DNA of 64,000 nt from AC-32 sp963716865 (GTDB lineage: Bacteria; Actinomycetota; Thermoleophilia; Gaiellales; Gaiellaceae): the NCBI GenBank assembly GCA_963716865.1, contig CAVQUF010000005.1, positions 496,001-560,000 on the forward strand. The letters run 5' to 3'. Numbering within the stretch: position 1 is the first letter of the stretch; the number at the start of each line of letters is the position of its first letter. The notes below the pieces were generated by a model. The model was not told the origin of the DNA. It saw only the letters and a program-made list of their open reading frames with translations, and did no database searches. Shown in pieces: positions 8,832-18,088 of this stretch. Made by a program: the position numbers and the translations under genes.

Positions 8832-9753
8832 TTACGCTGCCGCCCGCTCGCGAGTGCGCCGCTCGAAGAGGGTCGCGTTCAGCGACGCGGAGAGAACGAT
8901 CACGCGCCCGATGATGAATAGCCCGAGCAGGACAGCCGCGGCAGCGCCGAGTGTCCCGTACGTGTGTGCCTTGTCCTGCAGCAGCCTGGTCAGGAAGTAG
9001 ACGTTGAAGACCTGCACGCAGAGGATGCCGACCCCGAAGAGCAGCGAGCCCGGGATCAGGTCGAACCAGCGCGCGTCTGCATGGGGCAGGGACAAGGAGA
9101 CCCAGAGCCAGATCGCGCCAAACGCGAGACCCGAGGCGGTCGTCACGACGAGCCCTTCCACCGACCCCTCGTGGCGAACGGCGCCCGCACCGACGACGAC
9201 GAGGAACATGCCGGCGACCCCAACGGCAAAGACGCCGAGCGAGCGGGGCGGCACCTTGACCGCCCTGCCCGAGCGCTCCCACGCGAGCGCGTGGACGATC
9301 GATACGGCCCGGAGCAGGACTCTCGTCACGTAGACGACCACGACGAACGAGGTCAGCGCGACCCAGGCCCCCGACGAGCCCTTCGAGGCGCTCGCGACCT
9401 GACTCGTGACGAGCCCGAGCATGCCGACCGATTTCGCGATCTGCTTGGGGCTCTCGTTGGCCGCATCCGAGGCCAGCCCGAGGACCGAGACGAGGAAGAA
9501 CGAGAGCGGAAGGGCGAACAGGAAGAGCCTGTAGGCCAGGGCGCCTGCGAGAATTCCCGCCGCCGATGTCGGAGTCCCGCTCGATCGTCTCGAACGTGGC
9601 GTCGAGCAGCGCAGAGCGACCGCGGGCCTGCTCGACGCGCCCGCGCAGCGCCCGCCCGCGCTCGAGCCAGAGCGCGAACCGCTGGAGAAAGGTCCGCTTC
9701 GGCGGCGGCAGATCGAGCGGCTCGCGCTCGTCGCGGCGATCCGGCGAGGCCAT
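8832..9753 (-). CDS. YihY/virulence factor BrkB family membrane protein, one frameshift
   Basis: Membrane protein of the YihY (formerly 'RNase BN') family. The N-terminal frame gives MASPDRRDEREPLDLPPP and ALLDATFETIERDSDIGGG; the frame then shifts at a GGG run near 9560 to ILAGALAYRLFLFALPLSFF and the rest of the protein. One extra G explains it. The family marks are the R-D near GxLAxxLAYRxFLALLPL and RWFDLIPGSLLFGVGIL. Roughly six helices, C-terminus basic (ERRTRERAAA). It is the first gene of the minus-strand membrane-protein operon and is divergent from the flavodoxin-like gene. Physiological role is unknown. Confidence 0.85.
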
Positions 9754-9830
9754 CCCGGCGAGCCTACAAGCCGAGTCGCAAAGCCTCGGGCGATAGGGTG
9801 GCGAAAGCCGTGATCGAAGGCAGAAGCGGA

Positions 9831-10526
9831 GTGAGCGAGACGAGCGGGCCGAAGGTCCTGATCGTCTACTTCACGCTCACCAAGCAGACCGGGAGAGCGA
9901 TCGACGCGATGTCGAACGCACTCGAGGCACGAGGCTGCGAGGTGACGAAGGCGTCGATCGAGTTCACCGACGAACGATGGGTGCCGCACCTCTCGCAGTT
10001 CCCGATGAAGCGTCCCATCCGCCAGCTCGCGTCGATTCTCCCGGCGCAGCTCCGCCACAAGACCGGCGAGATCCGCATTCCGCCGGAGGCGCAGACGGGC
10101 GACTACGACCTCGTGTTCCTCGCCTCGCCCACCTGGTGGTTCCAGACGAGCATGCCGATCCGTTCCTACCTCGAGTCACCCGCCGCGCGGACGATCCTGA
10201 ACGGCAAGCCGTTCGCGTGCGCGTCGATCTCCCGCCGCTACTACAGCATCAACCTCGGGCAGCAGAAGAAGCTCGGCGAGAAGAACGGCGGGCGGTGGGT
10301 CGACAAGACGCACTTCGTCGTCGCCGGCGGCCAGGTCAAGTCGATGCTCTCGTGGCTGGGGTACATGAAGCACGGCGAGGCACAAGAGCGCGCGCTCGGG
10401 ATGAAGATGCCCCCGCCCAATCTCAAGCCGGACTACGAGGAGCAGGCCCGGAAGTTCGTCACCGACGTGACAAACAAGACGCTCGGCCAGCCGGCACCGA
10501 GCGTCGACTCGCGCACAACTAATTGA
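9831..10526 (+). CDS. flavodoxin-like NAD(P)H-dependent oxidoreductase
   Basis: Flavodoxin-fold protein of about 231 residues. VLIVYFTLTKQTGRAIDAM is the first strand and FMN phosphate-binding loop; LVFLASPTWWFQTSMPIRSY is the third strand and its aromatic flavin-contact loop; CASISRRYYSIN follows as strand 4. The C-terminal 50 residues are Pro/Lys rich without a known domain. Start chosen at GTG 9831, right before the first strand; GTG 9798 or 9813 in the same frame is also possible and would add 11 or 6 residues. Divergent from yihY with a 77-base gap. Electron donor and substrate are unknown. Confidence 0.8.
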   Translation: MSETSGPKVLIVYFTLTKQTGRAIDAMSNALEARGCEVTKASIEFTDERWVPHLSQFPMKRPIRQLASILPAQLRHKTGEIRIPPEAQTGDYDLVFLASPTWWFQTSMPIRSYLESPAARTILNGKPFACASISRRYYSINLGQQKKLGEKNGGRWVDKTHFVVAGGQVKSMLSWLGYMKHGEAQERALGMKMPPPNLKPDYEEQARKFVTDVTNKTLGQPAPSVDSRTTN

Positions 10527-10567
10527 AGTAAGCGTAGGCCGCGAGCCGCAAGCGGGCTGATATTTGC

Positions 10568-10870
10568 GAGCCGGGGCCAGGCGTCATCGGCGGCCTAGCC
10601 TGCGCCCTCCGAAGAGGCGAGGGTCGGTGCCCCGGCTCGGTCCCCGAGTCTTTCACCAGCCACGGTGGCGCGAATCCGGGAACTCCGCACCCTGGTGGGT
10701 AGGAACTACTGCCGGCCGTTCTGATCTCGGCTGGGGCCAGCATGAGCAAACACGCCTCTAGTCGGTCGGTAGTTCTCCACAGCACCGTAACGGGGAACAG
10801 CCTGATGGAACGCTGGATCCCAGGTGGGACGCTGCTTCTCGAAAGCGAGACCAAGCGGGTCTCGTCCCAC
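10568..10870 (+). ncRNA. candidate structured leader RNA or small RNA
   Basis: The 364 bases between the flavodoxin-like gene and the small membrane gene hold no credible ORF but many nested inverted repeats. A perfect 10-bp GC-rich helix pairs 10568-10577 with 10629-10638, enclosing a CCTC-CGAA-GAGG hairpin (10606-10617). A 7-bp helix pairs 10703-10709 with 10769-10775. A 7-bp helix pairs 10824-10830 with 10864-10870 and encloses two mutually exclusive hairpins. It ends about 20 bases before the ribosome binding site of the next gene. I do not recognise a known riboswitch class. Chance pairing in GC-rich DNA is the main alternative. Confidence 0.35.
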
Positions 10871-10890
10871 TACTCGGAGAGGAGGCAATC

Positions 10891-11070
10891 ATGTGGTGGG
10901 CAGTTGGAATCGGCGGCATCATCCTGTACCTGATCGTGGCAGTGACGCTCGGCGTTATGACCCTGCGAAACGGACACGGGTGGATGTTCTTTATCGGGAT
11001 CTTCTTCCCGATTCTCTGGATCTTCGGCGCCTTCATGAAGCCGGATACGACGACGGCAGCGCACGCCTAG
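10891..11070 (+). CDS. small two-helix membrane protein (59 aa)
   Basis: Starts MWWAVGIGGIILYLIVAVTL and contains a second hydrophobic segment MFFIGIFFPILWIFGAFM, then a short Thr/Ala tail. A strong site, GAGAGGAGGCAATC, precedes the ATG. The gene is preceded by the structured region and followed 15 bases later by a hairpin, so it looks like an isolated transcription unit. I do not recognise a family; small actinobacterial two-helix proteins of this type are common and mostly uncharacterised. Confidence 0.7.
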   Translation: MWWAVGIGGIILYLIVAVTLGVMTLRNGHGWMFFIGIFFPILWIFGAFMKPDTTTAAHA

Positions 11071-11085
11071 GAAGAACGGTCAACC

Positions 11086-11113
11086 GAGTGGTCCCGTTGA
11101 GTCGGGGCCACTC
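11086..11113 (+). terminator. hairpin after small membrane gene
   Basis: GAGTGG pairs with CCACTC and an inner CCC with GGG, around a short loop, beginning 16 bases after the stop codon. There is no T-tract, as is usual in actinobacteria. Confidence 0.5.
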
Positions 11114-11266
11114 CGGCTGACGCGGCTTACCCAACAGGCCTGGACCCAGGCCGGGGCCGGGACGGCGTTAGGCGCTCGAAGCCGGAACCGCAGGGCTAGC
11201 TCTCCGCTCTGATTTCCGCTGCGCTACGTCCAACGGGCTGGCTTCCTCGCAAAGAGATGTGGTCGA

Positions 11267-12126
11267 TTAGCCCGGCGCAGGCAGCCCCAGCTCCTTGGCC
11301 ACGGCGCGGTCCTTCGCGCGGTCAGGGAGCTTCGCGGCGGTGGCGATCCCCTTCACGCCGTGACCGGCCAGATACCGGGTCCTGGGACTGTCGGCCGTAA
11401 GCGCCTGGAAGACGGCCTTTGCGATCACTTTCGGCGGGTCGGCCGTCGCCTCGGCCTTCTCGGTGGCCGACCGCACAGCCGCGATCTGACCTTCGTAGAG
11501 CCGGTAGCCACCATCACCGAGTGTCGTCGGGAGCCCGTCCAGCTGGGCATACGTCTTTCCGAAGATGGCCGAGTGAACCGGACCGACGTCGACGTGCGAC
11601 ACGTGGATGTTCCACTGCCGCAGCTCGAGGCGCAGCGCGTCGCTGAGCGCCTCCATCCCGAACTTCGACGCGCTGTAGGCGCCGTTGAGGGCAACACCAG
11701 GAGCCCGCCCACCGAGCCGATGTTGACGATGCGCCGCCGGCCGCGCCTGATCAGCGGCAGGAACGCCTGGGTCACCGCCACGTGCCCGATCAGGTTGACC
11801 TCCAGCTGTCTCCGGAAGTCGGCGAGCGGCTGGAACTCGATCGGCGCCGGGATCGCGACGCCCGCGTTGTTGACGAGGCCTGCGAGCCCATCATCTCCGA
11901 CCGCCCTCGCGACGATGTCCGCCGCCGCCAGGACCGACAGCTCGTCCGTGATGTCGACGATCAGCGGGGTCACCTCGGCCTTCTCCCGCAGGGCGTCGCC
12001 GTCGGCCTCCCGCCGGACGCCTGCGAAGACCCGGAACCCTTGCTCCGCCAGGTGGACTGCAGTCGCCTCGCCGATGCCCGTGGAGGTTCCCGTGACGACG
12101 AGCGCCCCGCGGTCCTTCGTCGCCAT
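11267..12126 (-). CDS. short-chain dehydrogenase/reductase, one frameshift
   Basis: SDR-family NAD(P)-dependent oxidoreductase. The cofactor loop TGTSTGIGEA is at residues 12-21, LVNNAG near residue 85 and the catalytic Ser in NIGSVGG near 140. The catalytic YSASK lies after a frame change near 11693 in a CCC run (one missing base restores LPLNGAYSASK), followed by MEALSDALRLELRQWNIHV and the C-terminal part ending LGLPAPG. Together about 287 residues, normal for classical SDRs. The ATG shares one base with the DUF1269 stop codon. Last gene of the operon from 17150. Substrate unknown. Confidence 0.8.
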
Positions 12127-12647
12127 CAGCCGCCGCCCATCCCCGCAGAGGCCTCCTCGAGGCCGGCCTTGAGCTCCTTCGCGCTTGCTCCGTCAACGTG
12201 GGCCACAGACGTCTTGATCGCGTTCGGAATCGCCGCCGCGACCGCATCGGCTCCCTCCGACTCGTAGACGGCGATCAGCGCGGCCGAGCCCTCGGAGAGC
12301 GTGTCGTCGAGCTTCTCGGCGATCCCGCTCTTGACGCGGTGCTTGGCGAACTTTCCGGTCAGAGCGCCCACCCCGGCCCCAACGGCAGTCGCTGCCAGCA
12401 GCGGCGGTGCGAACAGGCCGACGACGAGCCCTGCTCCGCCGAGCATCGTCGCTCCCTTGCGGACCGCGTGGTCGCCGGCCTCGATCACCTGCATCTCGCC
12501 GTTCTCGTCCTTGCTGGCGAGCACGACCCCCTGGACCGAGATCGTCTTCGCCTCGACCAGGTCCATGACCGCGTCGTAGTCCTTCTTGCCGAGATCGTCG
12601 AACAGGTAGGCCGCGATCAGCACGTCCATCTGCTTGTCCTTGTTCAT
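12126..12647 (-). CDS. DUF1269 family protein
   Basis: A 173-residue protein of the DUF1269 (membrane-associated, stress-linked) family: MDVLIAAYLFDDLGKKDYDA at the start, VVLASKDENGEMQVIEAGDH as the beta segment, then a glycine/alanine-rich hydrophobic stretch (MLGGAGLVVGLFAPPLLAAT) that may insert in the membrane, and a helical C-terminus. ATG 12647 follows GAGAGGAG. It sits between arylsulfatase and SDR genes. Function unknown. A distantly similar protein occurs at 19618. Confidence 0.8.
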   Translation of the reverse strand: MNKDKQMDVLIAAYLFDDLGKKDYDAVMDLVEAKTISVQGVVLASKDENGEMQVIEAGDHAVRKGATMLGGAGLVVGLFAPPLLAATAVGAGVGALTGKFAKHRVKSGIAEKLDDTLSEGSAALIAVYESEGADAVAAAIPNAIKTSVAHVDGASAKELKAGLEEASAGMGGG

Positions 12648-15084
12648 CGTCGCTCCTCTCGTGCGGTTGGGGCGGCGCCTGGCCGGCCGCATGGGCGGCC
12701 AGCGCCCGCTGGGTCTCCTCGTGGAGCGCCTTCGTGTCCTCCTCGCTCAGGTGCGGGGCGACGTCGAAGACGACCTTCTTGACCACGCCGTTGAAGGCGA
12801 ACGGCGCCTTGTCCGCATAGCTCCGGTCGACGACGCCGCCGTTGTCCCGGCCGATGTCCATGCCGCCGTATCCGGAGAACCGGAACGGCACGGTGTGCTC
12901 CATCCGCCCCGAGCCGACCGGCTCGTCGTTGACGAGCAGCGTCACCTCGCCGCCCGTCGCGGGCTTCGCCTCGTCGGCCGCGAAGACGAGCTGGACGTTC
13001 ACGTCGCCGGACGGAAGCGGCTCGTCCGACTCCTGCCGGAACTCCATCACGCCCATGAAGCTGTACGTGTGCTTGAGCTTGCCGTCCTCCACGAAGAGCG
13101 CGAAGCCGCCCAGGTGGTCGGCCTCCGCGACGATGACGCCCTCGGCGCCGCCCTCCGGGACCTCGAGATCGGCACTGATCGTGTAGGAGTGGTTGTAGAT
13201 CCGGGGGATCATCCCGGAGGCCACGTTCTGGACGTCGCCGTAGTACGTGAACGCGGTCTGCGTCGGCATCGGCGGCACGATGCCGAAGAAGAAGGCCATG
13301 CCTCCCAGCAACGGCAGGACCTTGTACCGCTCGGCCTCCTGCCAGAAGAGCTCCTGCAGCTCCTTGACCTTGTCGGGATGCTCCGCCGACAGGTCCTTCG
13401 ACTGCGTGAAGTCGTCCGGCAGGTAGTAGAGCTCGACCGGGTCGTCGTCGGGCTTCCACACGCCAGGCGCGAACGTCTTCATCGCCTCGGGGTCCATCTG
13501 CCACGGGATTCGAGGCATCCGCATCGACAGCCACCAGCCGTCCTTGTACATCGCGCGGTTGCCGAGGATCTCGAAGTACTGCTGCGTGTGCCGCTCGGGA
13601 GCATCGGCGTCGGAGATCGAGTCGGCAAAGGTGACGCCGTGCATCGGCTCCTGCTCGATGCCGTCTACGTGCGTCGGCGCCGGAATGCCCGCGACCTCGA
13701 GAATGGTCGGGCCGACGTCGATCGCATGTGTGAAGTGCGACCGCACCGAGCCCGCGTCGCTCACCTTCTCTGGCCAGTGGACGACCATGGGATTGCGCGT
13801 CCCGCCGAGGTGAGAGGCGACCTGCTTGCCCCACTGGAACGGGCAGTTCCCGGCCCATGCCCAGGCAGCGGAGTAGTGAGGTGCCAGCAGCTCCCCACCC
13901 CACACCGAGAGGCCACCCCATTTCAGCAGGAGCTGGAGCTGCTGCTCGGCGGTGAGCGGAATGCCGTTCAGCGTCGTGAGCTCGTTGAAGGTTCCGCTCA
14001 GCGTCCCCTCCATGCTGGCTCCGTTGTCTCCCCAGATCCAGATGACGAGCGTGTTCTCGAGATCGCCCATCTCCTCGATCGCGTCGAGGACGCGGCCGAC
14101 GTTCCAGTCGGCGTTCTCGCAGTACCCGGCGAACACCTCCATCTGGCGTGCGTACAGACGCTTGTGGTTCTCGTCGAGCGTGTCCCAGGCGGGCATCGCG
14201 TCAGGTCGCGGCGTCAGCTCGGCGTCCCGCGGGATCACGCCGAGCTCCTTCTGCCGCTCGAAGGCCTCGTCGCGGTAGGCGTCGTAGCCCTTGTCGAACA
14301 CACCGGCGTACTTGTCGGCCCATTCCTTGGGCACGTGGTGCGGCGCGTGACTGCAGCCGGTCGTGAAGTAGGCGAACCACGGCTTCTCGGGATCCTGCGC
14401 GTGCACGCCGTGGAGCCACTCGATGGTCTTGTCAGCCATGTCGTCCGGCAGGTAGTACGGCTCCTCGCTCTCGCTTTCCGGGACGCCGACGGTCGTGTTG
14501 TCGACCGAGATCACGGGATCCCACTGGCCCGTCTCGCCGCCGAGGAAGCCCCAGAAGTGGTCGAACCCCCAGGCGTTCGGCCAGCGGTCGAACGGGCCGC
14601 CCGGCCCCTGCTGGTTGTCCGGGGTCAGGTGCCACTTGCCGAAGATGGCCGTCGAATAGCCGTTCTCCTGGAGGATTTTCGGGAACGGGGCGCAATCCTT
14701 TGGCAGGAACCCGGTGTAGGCGGGGAAGCCGCTGGAGAACTCCCCGACGGAGCCGAAGCCCACGCTGTGATGGTTGCGCCCGGTGAGCAGCGCGGCCCGC
14801 GTCGGCGAGCAGAGAGCCGTCACGTGAAAGCGGTTGTACTTGAGGCCCATCTCGCCCATGCGGTCGAAGTTCGGCGTCGAGATCGCGCCGCCGAACGAGC
14901 TCGGCTGGCCGAAGCCCGCGTCGTCGATGAGAACGAGCAGGACATTCGGCGCCCCCTCCGGGGGCTCGATGTGACCCATCTGGCCCCAGTCCGGCTCCGA
15001 TCCCTCGAGCGTTCGGTTCGCGACTCCGCTGAAGGGCAGCCGCCGGATCGGCAGCTTCGTCCGATCGATCTTCTGGTCACTCAT
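12644..15084 (-). CDS. arylsulfatase (sulfatase family, formylglycine type)
   Basis: Hydrolyses sulfate esters. The alkaline-phosphatase-fold core shows LIDDAGFG (metal Asp pair), the formylglycine signature CSPTRAALLTGR, GKWHLT, and WGDNGAS (second metal site). The C-terminal third is a beta-rich domain (ADLEVPEGGAEGVIVAEADH) typical of large actinobacterial arylsulfatases of about 780 residues. ATG 15084 follows GGGAGG. No signal peptide, so it is probably cytoplasmic. The frame stays open to 12193, 450 bases into the DUF1269 gene, which is not credible; a one-base indel just before 12650 would give a stop at 12644 overlapping the next ATG. An anaerobic or FGE-type maturase is not in the window. 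Confidence 0.88.
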
Positions 15085-15120
15085 CTGGTCGTACCTCCCA
15101 CTCTTCGATGCCACCTGAGC

Positions 15121-16737
15121 TCAAGTCGTTGCCTCCACGGGCCGGGCCGGCGCGTCCTCCGCCGCGTACGAGGCGAGTAGCCGCTTCTCGTCGTCGCGCT
15201 TCGGGAACTTGAAGAAGACGAGTGCAGCGCCGAGCACGACGGCGACGATACCTGCCAGGTACGCCCACTGGTCGCCCTGGAGGAATGCCGTCTTGGCGCC
15301 GGCGATGATGTTGTCCTGGATGTGCGGCGGGTACCGCGACGCGGTGTCGGCCGCGCTGGAGAACGACTTCGTCAGCTCGGACTGCGTGCTGCTCGTGATG
15401 TCCTTGCCCGAGGAGGAGATCATCGCGCCGGCAGCCGCGGCGTAGCCGGCGGTCAGGAGCGCGCCGAAGATCGACTGCATGATCGCCCCGCCGAGGTCGC
15501 GCTGCAGGTCGGCGGTGCCCGAGGCCATCCCGACCCGCTTTACCGGCACCGAGCTGGTCAGCGAGTGCGAGGCGGGCGTCCCGGCGAGGCCGACGCCGAT
15601 GCCGACGAACGAGTAGCCGAGCGCCACCTTCCAGTACGGGATGTTCTCCTTCCAGAGCAGCAGCATCGTGAGGAAGCCGAGCAGCACGAACACGTAGCCG
15701 AAGAGCAGCGTGAACCGGGCCCCGCGCACCTCGACGAGCTTCGCGGAGCGCGGCGCCACCACGACCATGAAGGCGGCAGCGGGCAGGATCGCGGCCCCGG
15801 CCTCGACCGTCGAGTAGTCGAGCACGTTCTGCAGGAACTGCTGGCCGATGAACATCGCGCCCATCAGCGAGCCGAAGACGATCAGGCCCGCGCAGGCCGC
15901 CACCCAGAAGGTCGGTCGGGCCGCGGCGTGCAGGTCGTACAGCGGGTTCGCCGCCCGGCGCTGCCTGACGAAGAAGGCGACCAGGGCCGCGGCGGCGATC
16001 GCCAACAGGCCCAGGGTGAGCGCGGTCTCGTTCGGCACCGGCGCGAAGTTGATCCCCAGGATCAGCGCCCCGACGAGGACGATCGAGAGGATTCCGCCCA
16101 GGTTGTCGACCGGCTCGGTGGTCTCGTTTACGTGGGCCGGCACGAACTTCAGCGCCATCACGAGGGCGATCGCCGCGAGCGGCAGCGTCAGCAGGAAGAC
16201 CGAGCCCCACCAGAAGTGGTCGAGCAGGATCCCCGCGCAGAGCGGCCCGAGCGCGCTGAGCGCACCGCCGGTCGCCGCCCACAGCGCGATCGCCTTCGTA
16301 CGGGCGGGCCCGGACCAGAGCGCGGTGATCAGCGCGAGCGTCGTCGGGTAGGCCATGCCGGCCGCGAGCCCGCCGAGCACTCGCGCGCAGAACAGGACTT
16401 CGATCGAGGGCGCCCACGCGGCCAGGCAGTCGGCGGGCACCGTCACGACCATCCCGATGACGAGCAGCAGCTTGCGCCCGTAGCGGTCGCCGATCGCGCC
16501 GAAGTAGAGCACCGACGCGGCCAGGCCGAGGGAGTAGCCGACGGCAACCAGGTCGAGCGCCGTCTGCGAGGCGTCGAACTCCTTGCCGATCGAGGGCAGG
16601 GCGACATTGGCGACCGCGAGCCCCAAGTTCGCGACCGCCGCGACCGCGATCAGTGAAGCGAGAACGATCCCGGCGCGCTTCGGGCTGGTCGACGGCTCCG
16701 CTGCGGAAGCGGACGCGTGGACGTCTCCTGTGCTCAT
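15121..16737 (-). CDS. MFS transporter, DHA2 (EmrB/QacA) type
   Basis: Drug/proton antiporter-type permease of 538 residues with about 14 helices. Visible motifs are YSLGLAASVLYFGAIGDRYG followed by RKLLLVIG (motif A, GxxxDRxGRR) and RVLGGLAAGMAYPTTLALI (motif B and C region). The second half repeats the pattern more loosely; the large loop near residues 425-490 is extracytoplasmic. ATG 16737 is clear. It lies 36 bases upstream of the arylsulfatase gene, so both are probably co-transcribed, and might export or import a substrate related to the sulfatase; that is inference. Confidence 0.88.
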   Translation of the reverse strand: MSTGDVHASASAAEPSTSPKRAGIVLASLIAVAAVANLGLAVANVALPSIGKEFDASQTALDLVAVGYSLGLAASVLYFGAIGDRYGRKLLLVIGMVVTVPADCLAAWAPSIEVLFCARVLGGLAAGMAYPTTLALITALWSGPARTKAIALWAATGGALSALGPLCAGILLDHFWWGSVFLLTLPLAAIALVMALKFVPAHVNETTEPVDNLGGILSIVLVGALILGINFAPVPNETALTLGLLAIAAAALVAFFVRQRRAANPLYDLHAAARPTFWVAACAGLIVFGSLMGAMFIGQQFLQNVLDYSTVEAGAAILPAAAFMVVVAPRSAKLVEVRGARFTLLFGYVFVLLGFLTMLLLWKENIPYWKVALGYSFVGIGVGLAGTPASHSLTSSVPVKRVGMASGTADLQRDLGGAIMQSIFGALLTAGYAAAAGAMISSSGKDITSSTQSELTKSFSSAADTASRYPPHIQDNIIAGAKTAFLQGDQWAYLAGIVAVVLGAALVFFKFPKRDDEKRLLASYAAEDAPARPVEATT

Positions 16738-16823
16738 AGCCTCATCGTGCGTTGAGAGGGGCCGGGGCCGCGCTCATCTCGGGGCACGACCCCGGCTCGG
16801 TGGATGCCGTCCGTCGACTCGGA

Positions 16824-17150
16824 CTAGCTCGTTTCCTCTTCGAGCTCGGCCATCTCCATCGCGAGCCCGGTCGCTCGCACGATCTTGCCCGTCGCGGAGG
16901 CGATGCGCGCCGTGCCCACGATCGGAGCGACCGCTGCGAAGACGCCGCGCACCTTTTCCGCGTCGATGCCGATGTCGCCGGCAGCGCCGATGTTCAGCAT
17001 GTACGAGACGGGCGGCGCGTCCACCGCGACGAGCGCCGCGATGCGTACGAGCATCAGCGTCTCCTGGTCGAGGCTCGAGGCCTCGATCGAGTCCGCCGTC
17101 ATCTTCGCGAGCAGGTCTAGGACCGGAGTCTCTGTCGTGTGCTCCGCCAT
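16824..17150 (-). CDS. carboxymuconolactone decarboxylase-like protein
   Basis: All-helical 108-residue protein of the CMD/AhpD-like fold. The pattern LDQETLMLVRIAALVAVDAP matches the first conserved helix pair of the family, and VRGVFAAVAPIVGTARIASA the later helix. The redox CxxC of AhpD-type members is absent, so peroxidase activity is unlikely. ATG 17150 follows GAAGGGAGAG. First gene of a minus-strand set with MFS, arylsulfatase, DUF1269 and SDR. Actual activity is unknown. Confidence 0.72.
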   Translation of the reverse strand: MAEHTTETPVLDLLAKMTADSIEASSLDQETLMLVRIAALVAVDAPPVSYMLNIGAAGDIGIDAEKVRGVFAAVAPIVGTARIASATGKIVRATGLAMEMAELEEETS

Positions 17151-17255
17151 TGCTCTCCCTTCGTTTCGGGTGCTTCCACGTCGAGGAAGCCGTGCGACCG
17201 GCGCCAGCACACAGTCGCGGCTCCTCCCCGGGATCCTAACCGGGTTGAACCGGCC

Positions 17256-17942
17256 TCACGCCTGCTGCAGCAGCCCGAGCAGCGCGTCGGCAGTGAGGAG
17301 CAAGCCGAAGACAAGCGTGGAGATGACCCTCGCACGCTGCTCGTTGGTCATGAGCCACGCCTGCGTTCTCTCCGTCCACGCATCGGCCCGCGAGCCGGCC
17401 ACGAGGTAGATGCAGACGGGTCCCCACACGAGCAAGGTCGCGATCAGGACGTAGGCCGCGGCGAGTCCAACCTCGTCACCCCGAGCAAGACCGCTGGCCG
17501 CGATCGTCGTTCCGGCCAGGAGCGTGATGGTCAGCCGTTTCACGCCGCCGACGCCCAGGAAGAGCCCGACCATGAGCGCGGTGCGGAACCGGACGGCTCC
17601 GAGCCTCCCGAGCAACGCTTGCAGTCTCGAGTCCTCAGAGCGCTCCACGGGGCCGCGGGGGCGCCGCCCGCGCCAGGCAAGGACGAGCAACGCGAGGCCC
17701 AGCGCGAGCTCGAGCAGGGCCGTCAGCGTCGCGTGGCCGCGCTCGCGGTCGGGCGTGACGGCCGAGCCGAGGGCGAACGCGGCGAGCAGCATCAGCGACT
17801 GACCGAAGAGGAAGCCGATGCCGAAGGCGCTCCCGTTGGCCCGCCCGCTGCCGCTGCCGAGAACGGCGAGAGTCGAGAGCAGCGCAAGCGGGCTGAAGCC
17901 TGCGACGAGCGCGTAGAGCAGGACCTGCGTCGCCCCACTCAC
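17256..17942 (-). CDS. GAP family (SfLAP-like) membrane exporter
   Basis: Third member of this family in the window, 228 residues and intact. Helix 1 LLYALVAGFSPLALLSTLAV, then GSAFGIGFLFGQSLMLLAAF, a basic loop (WRGRRPRGPVERSEDSR), FRTALMVGLFLGVGGVKRLT in the position of the family NPKN loop, and three more helices. GTG 17942 (VSGATQ) resembles the start of the paralogue at 8820. Divergent from the gene at 18089 across 146 bases. Substrate unknown. Confidence 0.78.
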   Translation of the reverse strand: MSGATQVLLYALVAGFSPLALLSTLAVLGSGSGRANGSAFGIGFLFGQSLMLLAAFALGSAVTPDRERGHATLTALLELALGLALLVLAWRGRRPRGPVERSEDSRLQALLGRLGAVRFRTALMVGLFLGVGGVKRLTITLLAGTTIAASGLARGDEVGLAAAYVLIATLLVWGPVCIYLVAGSRADAWTERTQAWLMTNEQRARVISTLVFGLLLTADALLGLLQQA

Positions 17943-18088
17943 AACGGCCACCGCCACATGAGGTCGATCTTGAAGCACTGGTTCCCTCCAGGGGGAATGC
18001 GATGCCTCGTGCGGCAGGAGGAGCGAGGGCGAGCCTGACCTGCGATGATCGCCCTCCAGATGGTCGCCCGGGGCAAGAGCGAGACCTC

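Noticed and set aside
8964..9797. N-terminal extension of the flavodoxin-like protein
   Set aside because: Arg/Asp-rich antisense reading of yihY.
10560..10890. RNase P RNA or cobalamin/c-di-AMP riboswitch
   Set aside because: None of the conserved cores of these RNAs could be found; only general hairpin structure is visible.
12193..12643. C-terminal extension of the arylsulfatase
   Set aside because: It is an out-of-frame reading of the DUF1269 gene, which has its own start, ribosome site and family match.
12634..15180. 848-codon plus-strand frame opposite the arylsulfatase
   Set aside because: Shadow frame caused by high GC; composition (Val/Leu/Arg/Asp only) and lack of motifs, while the minus strand has a complete sulfatase.
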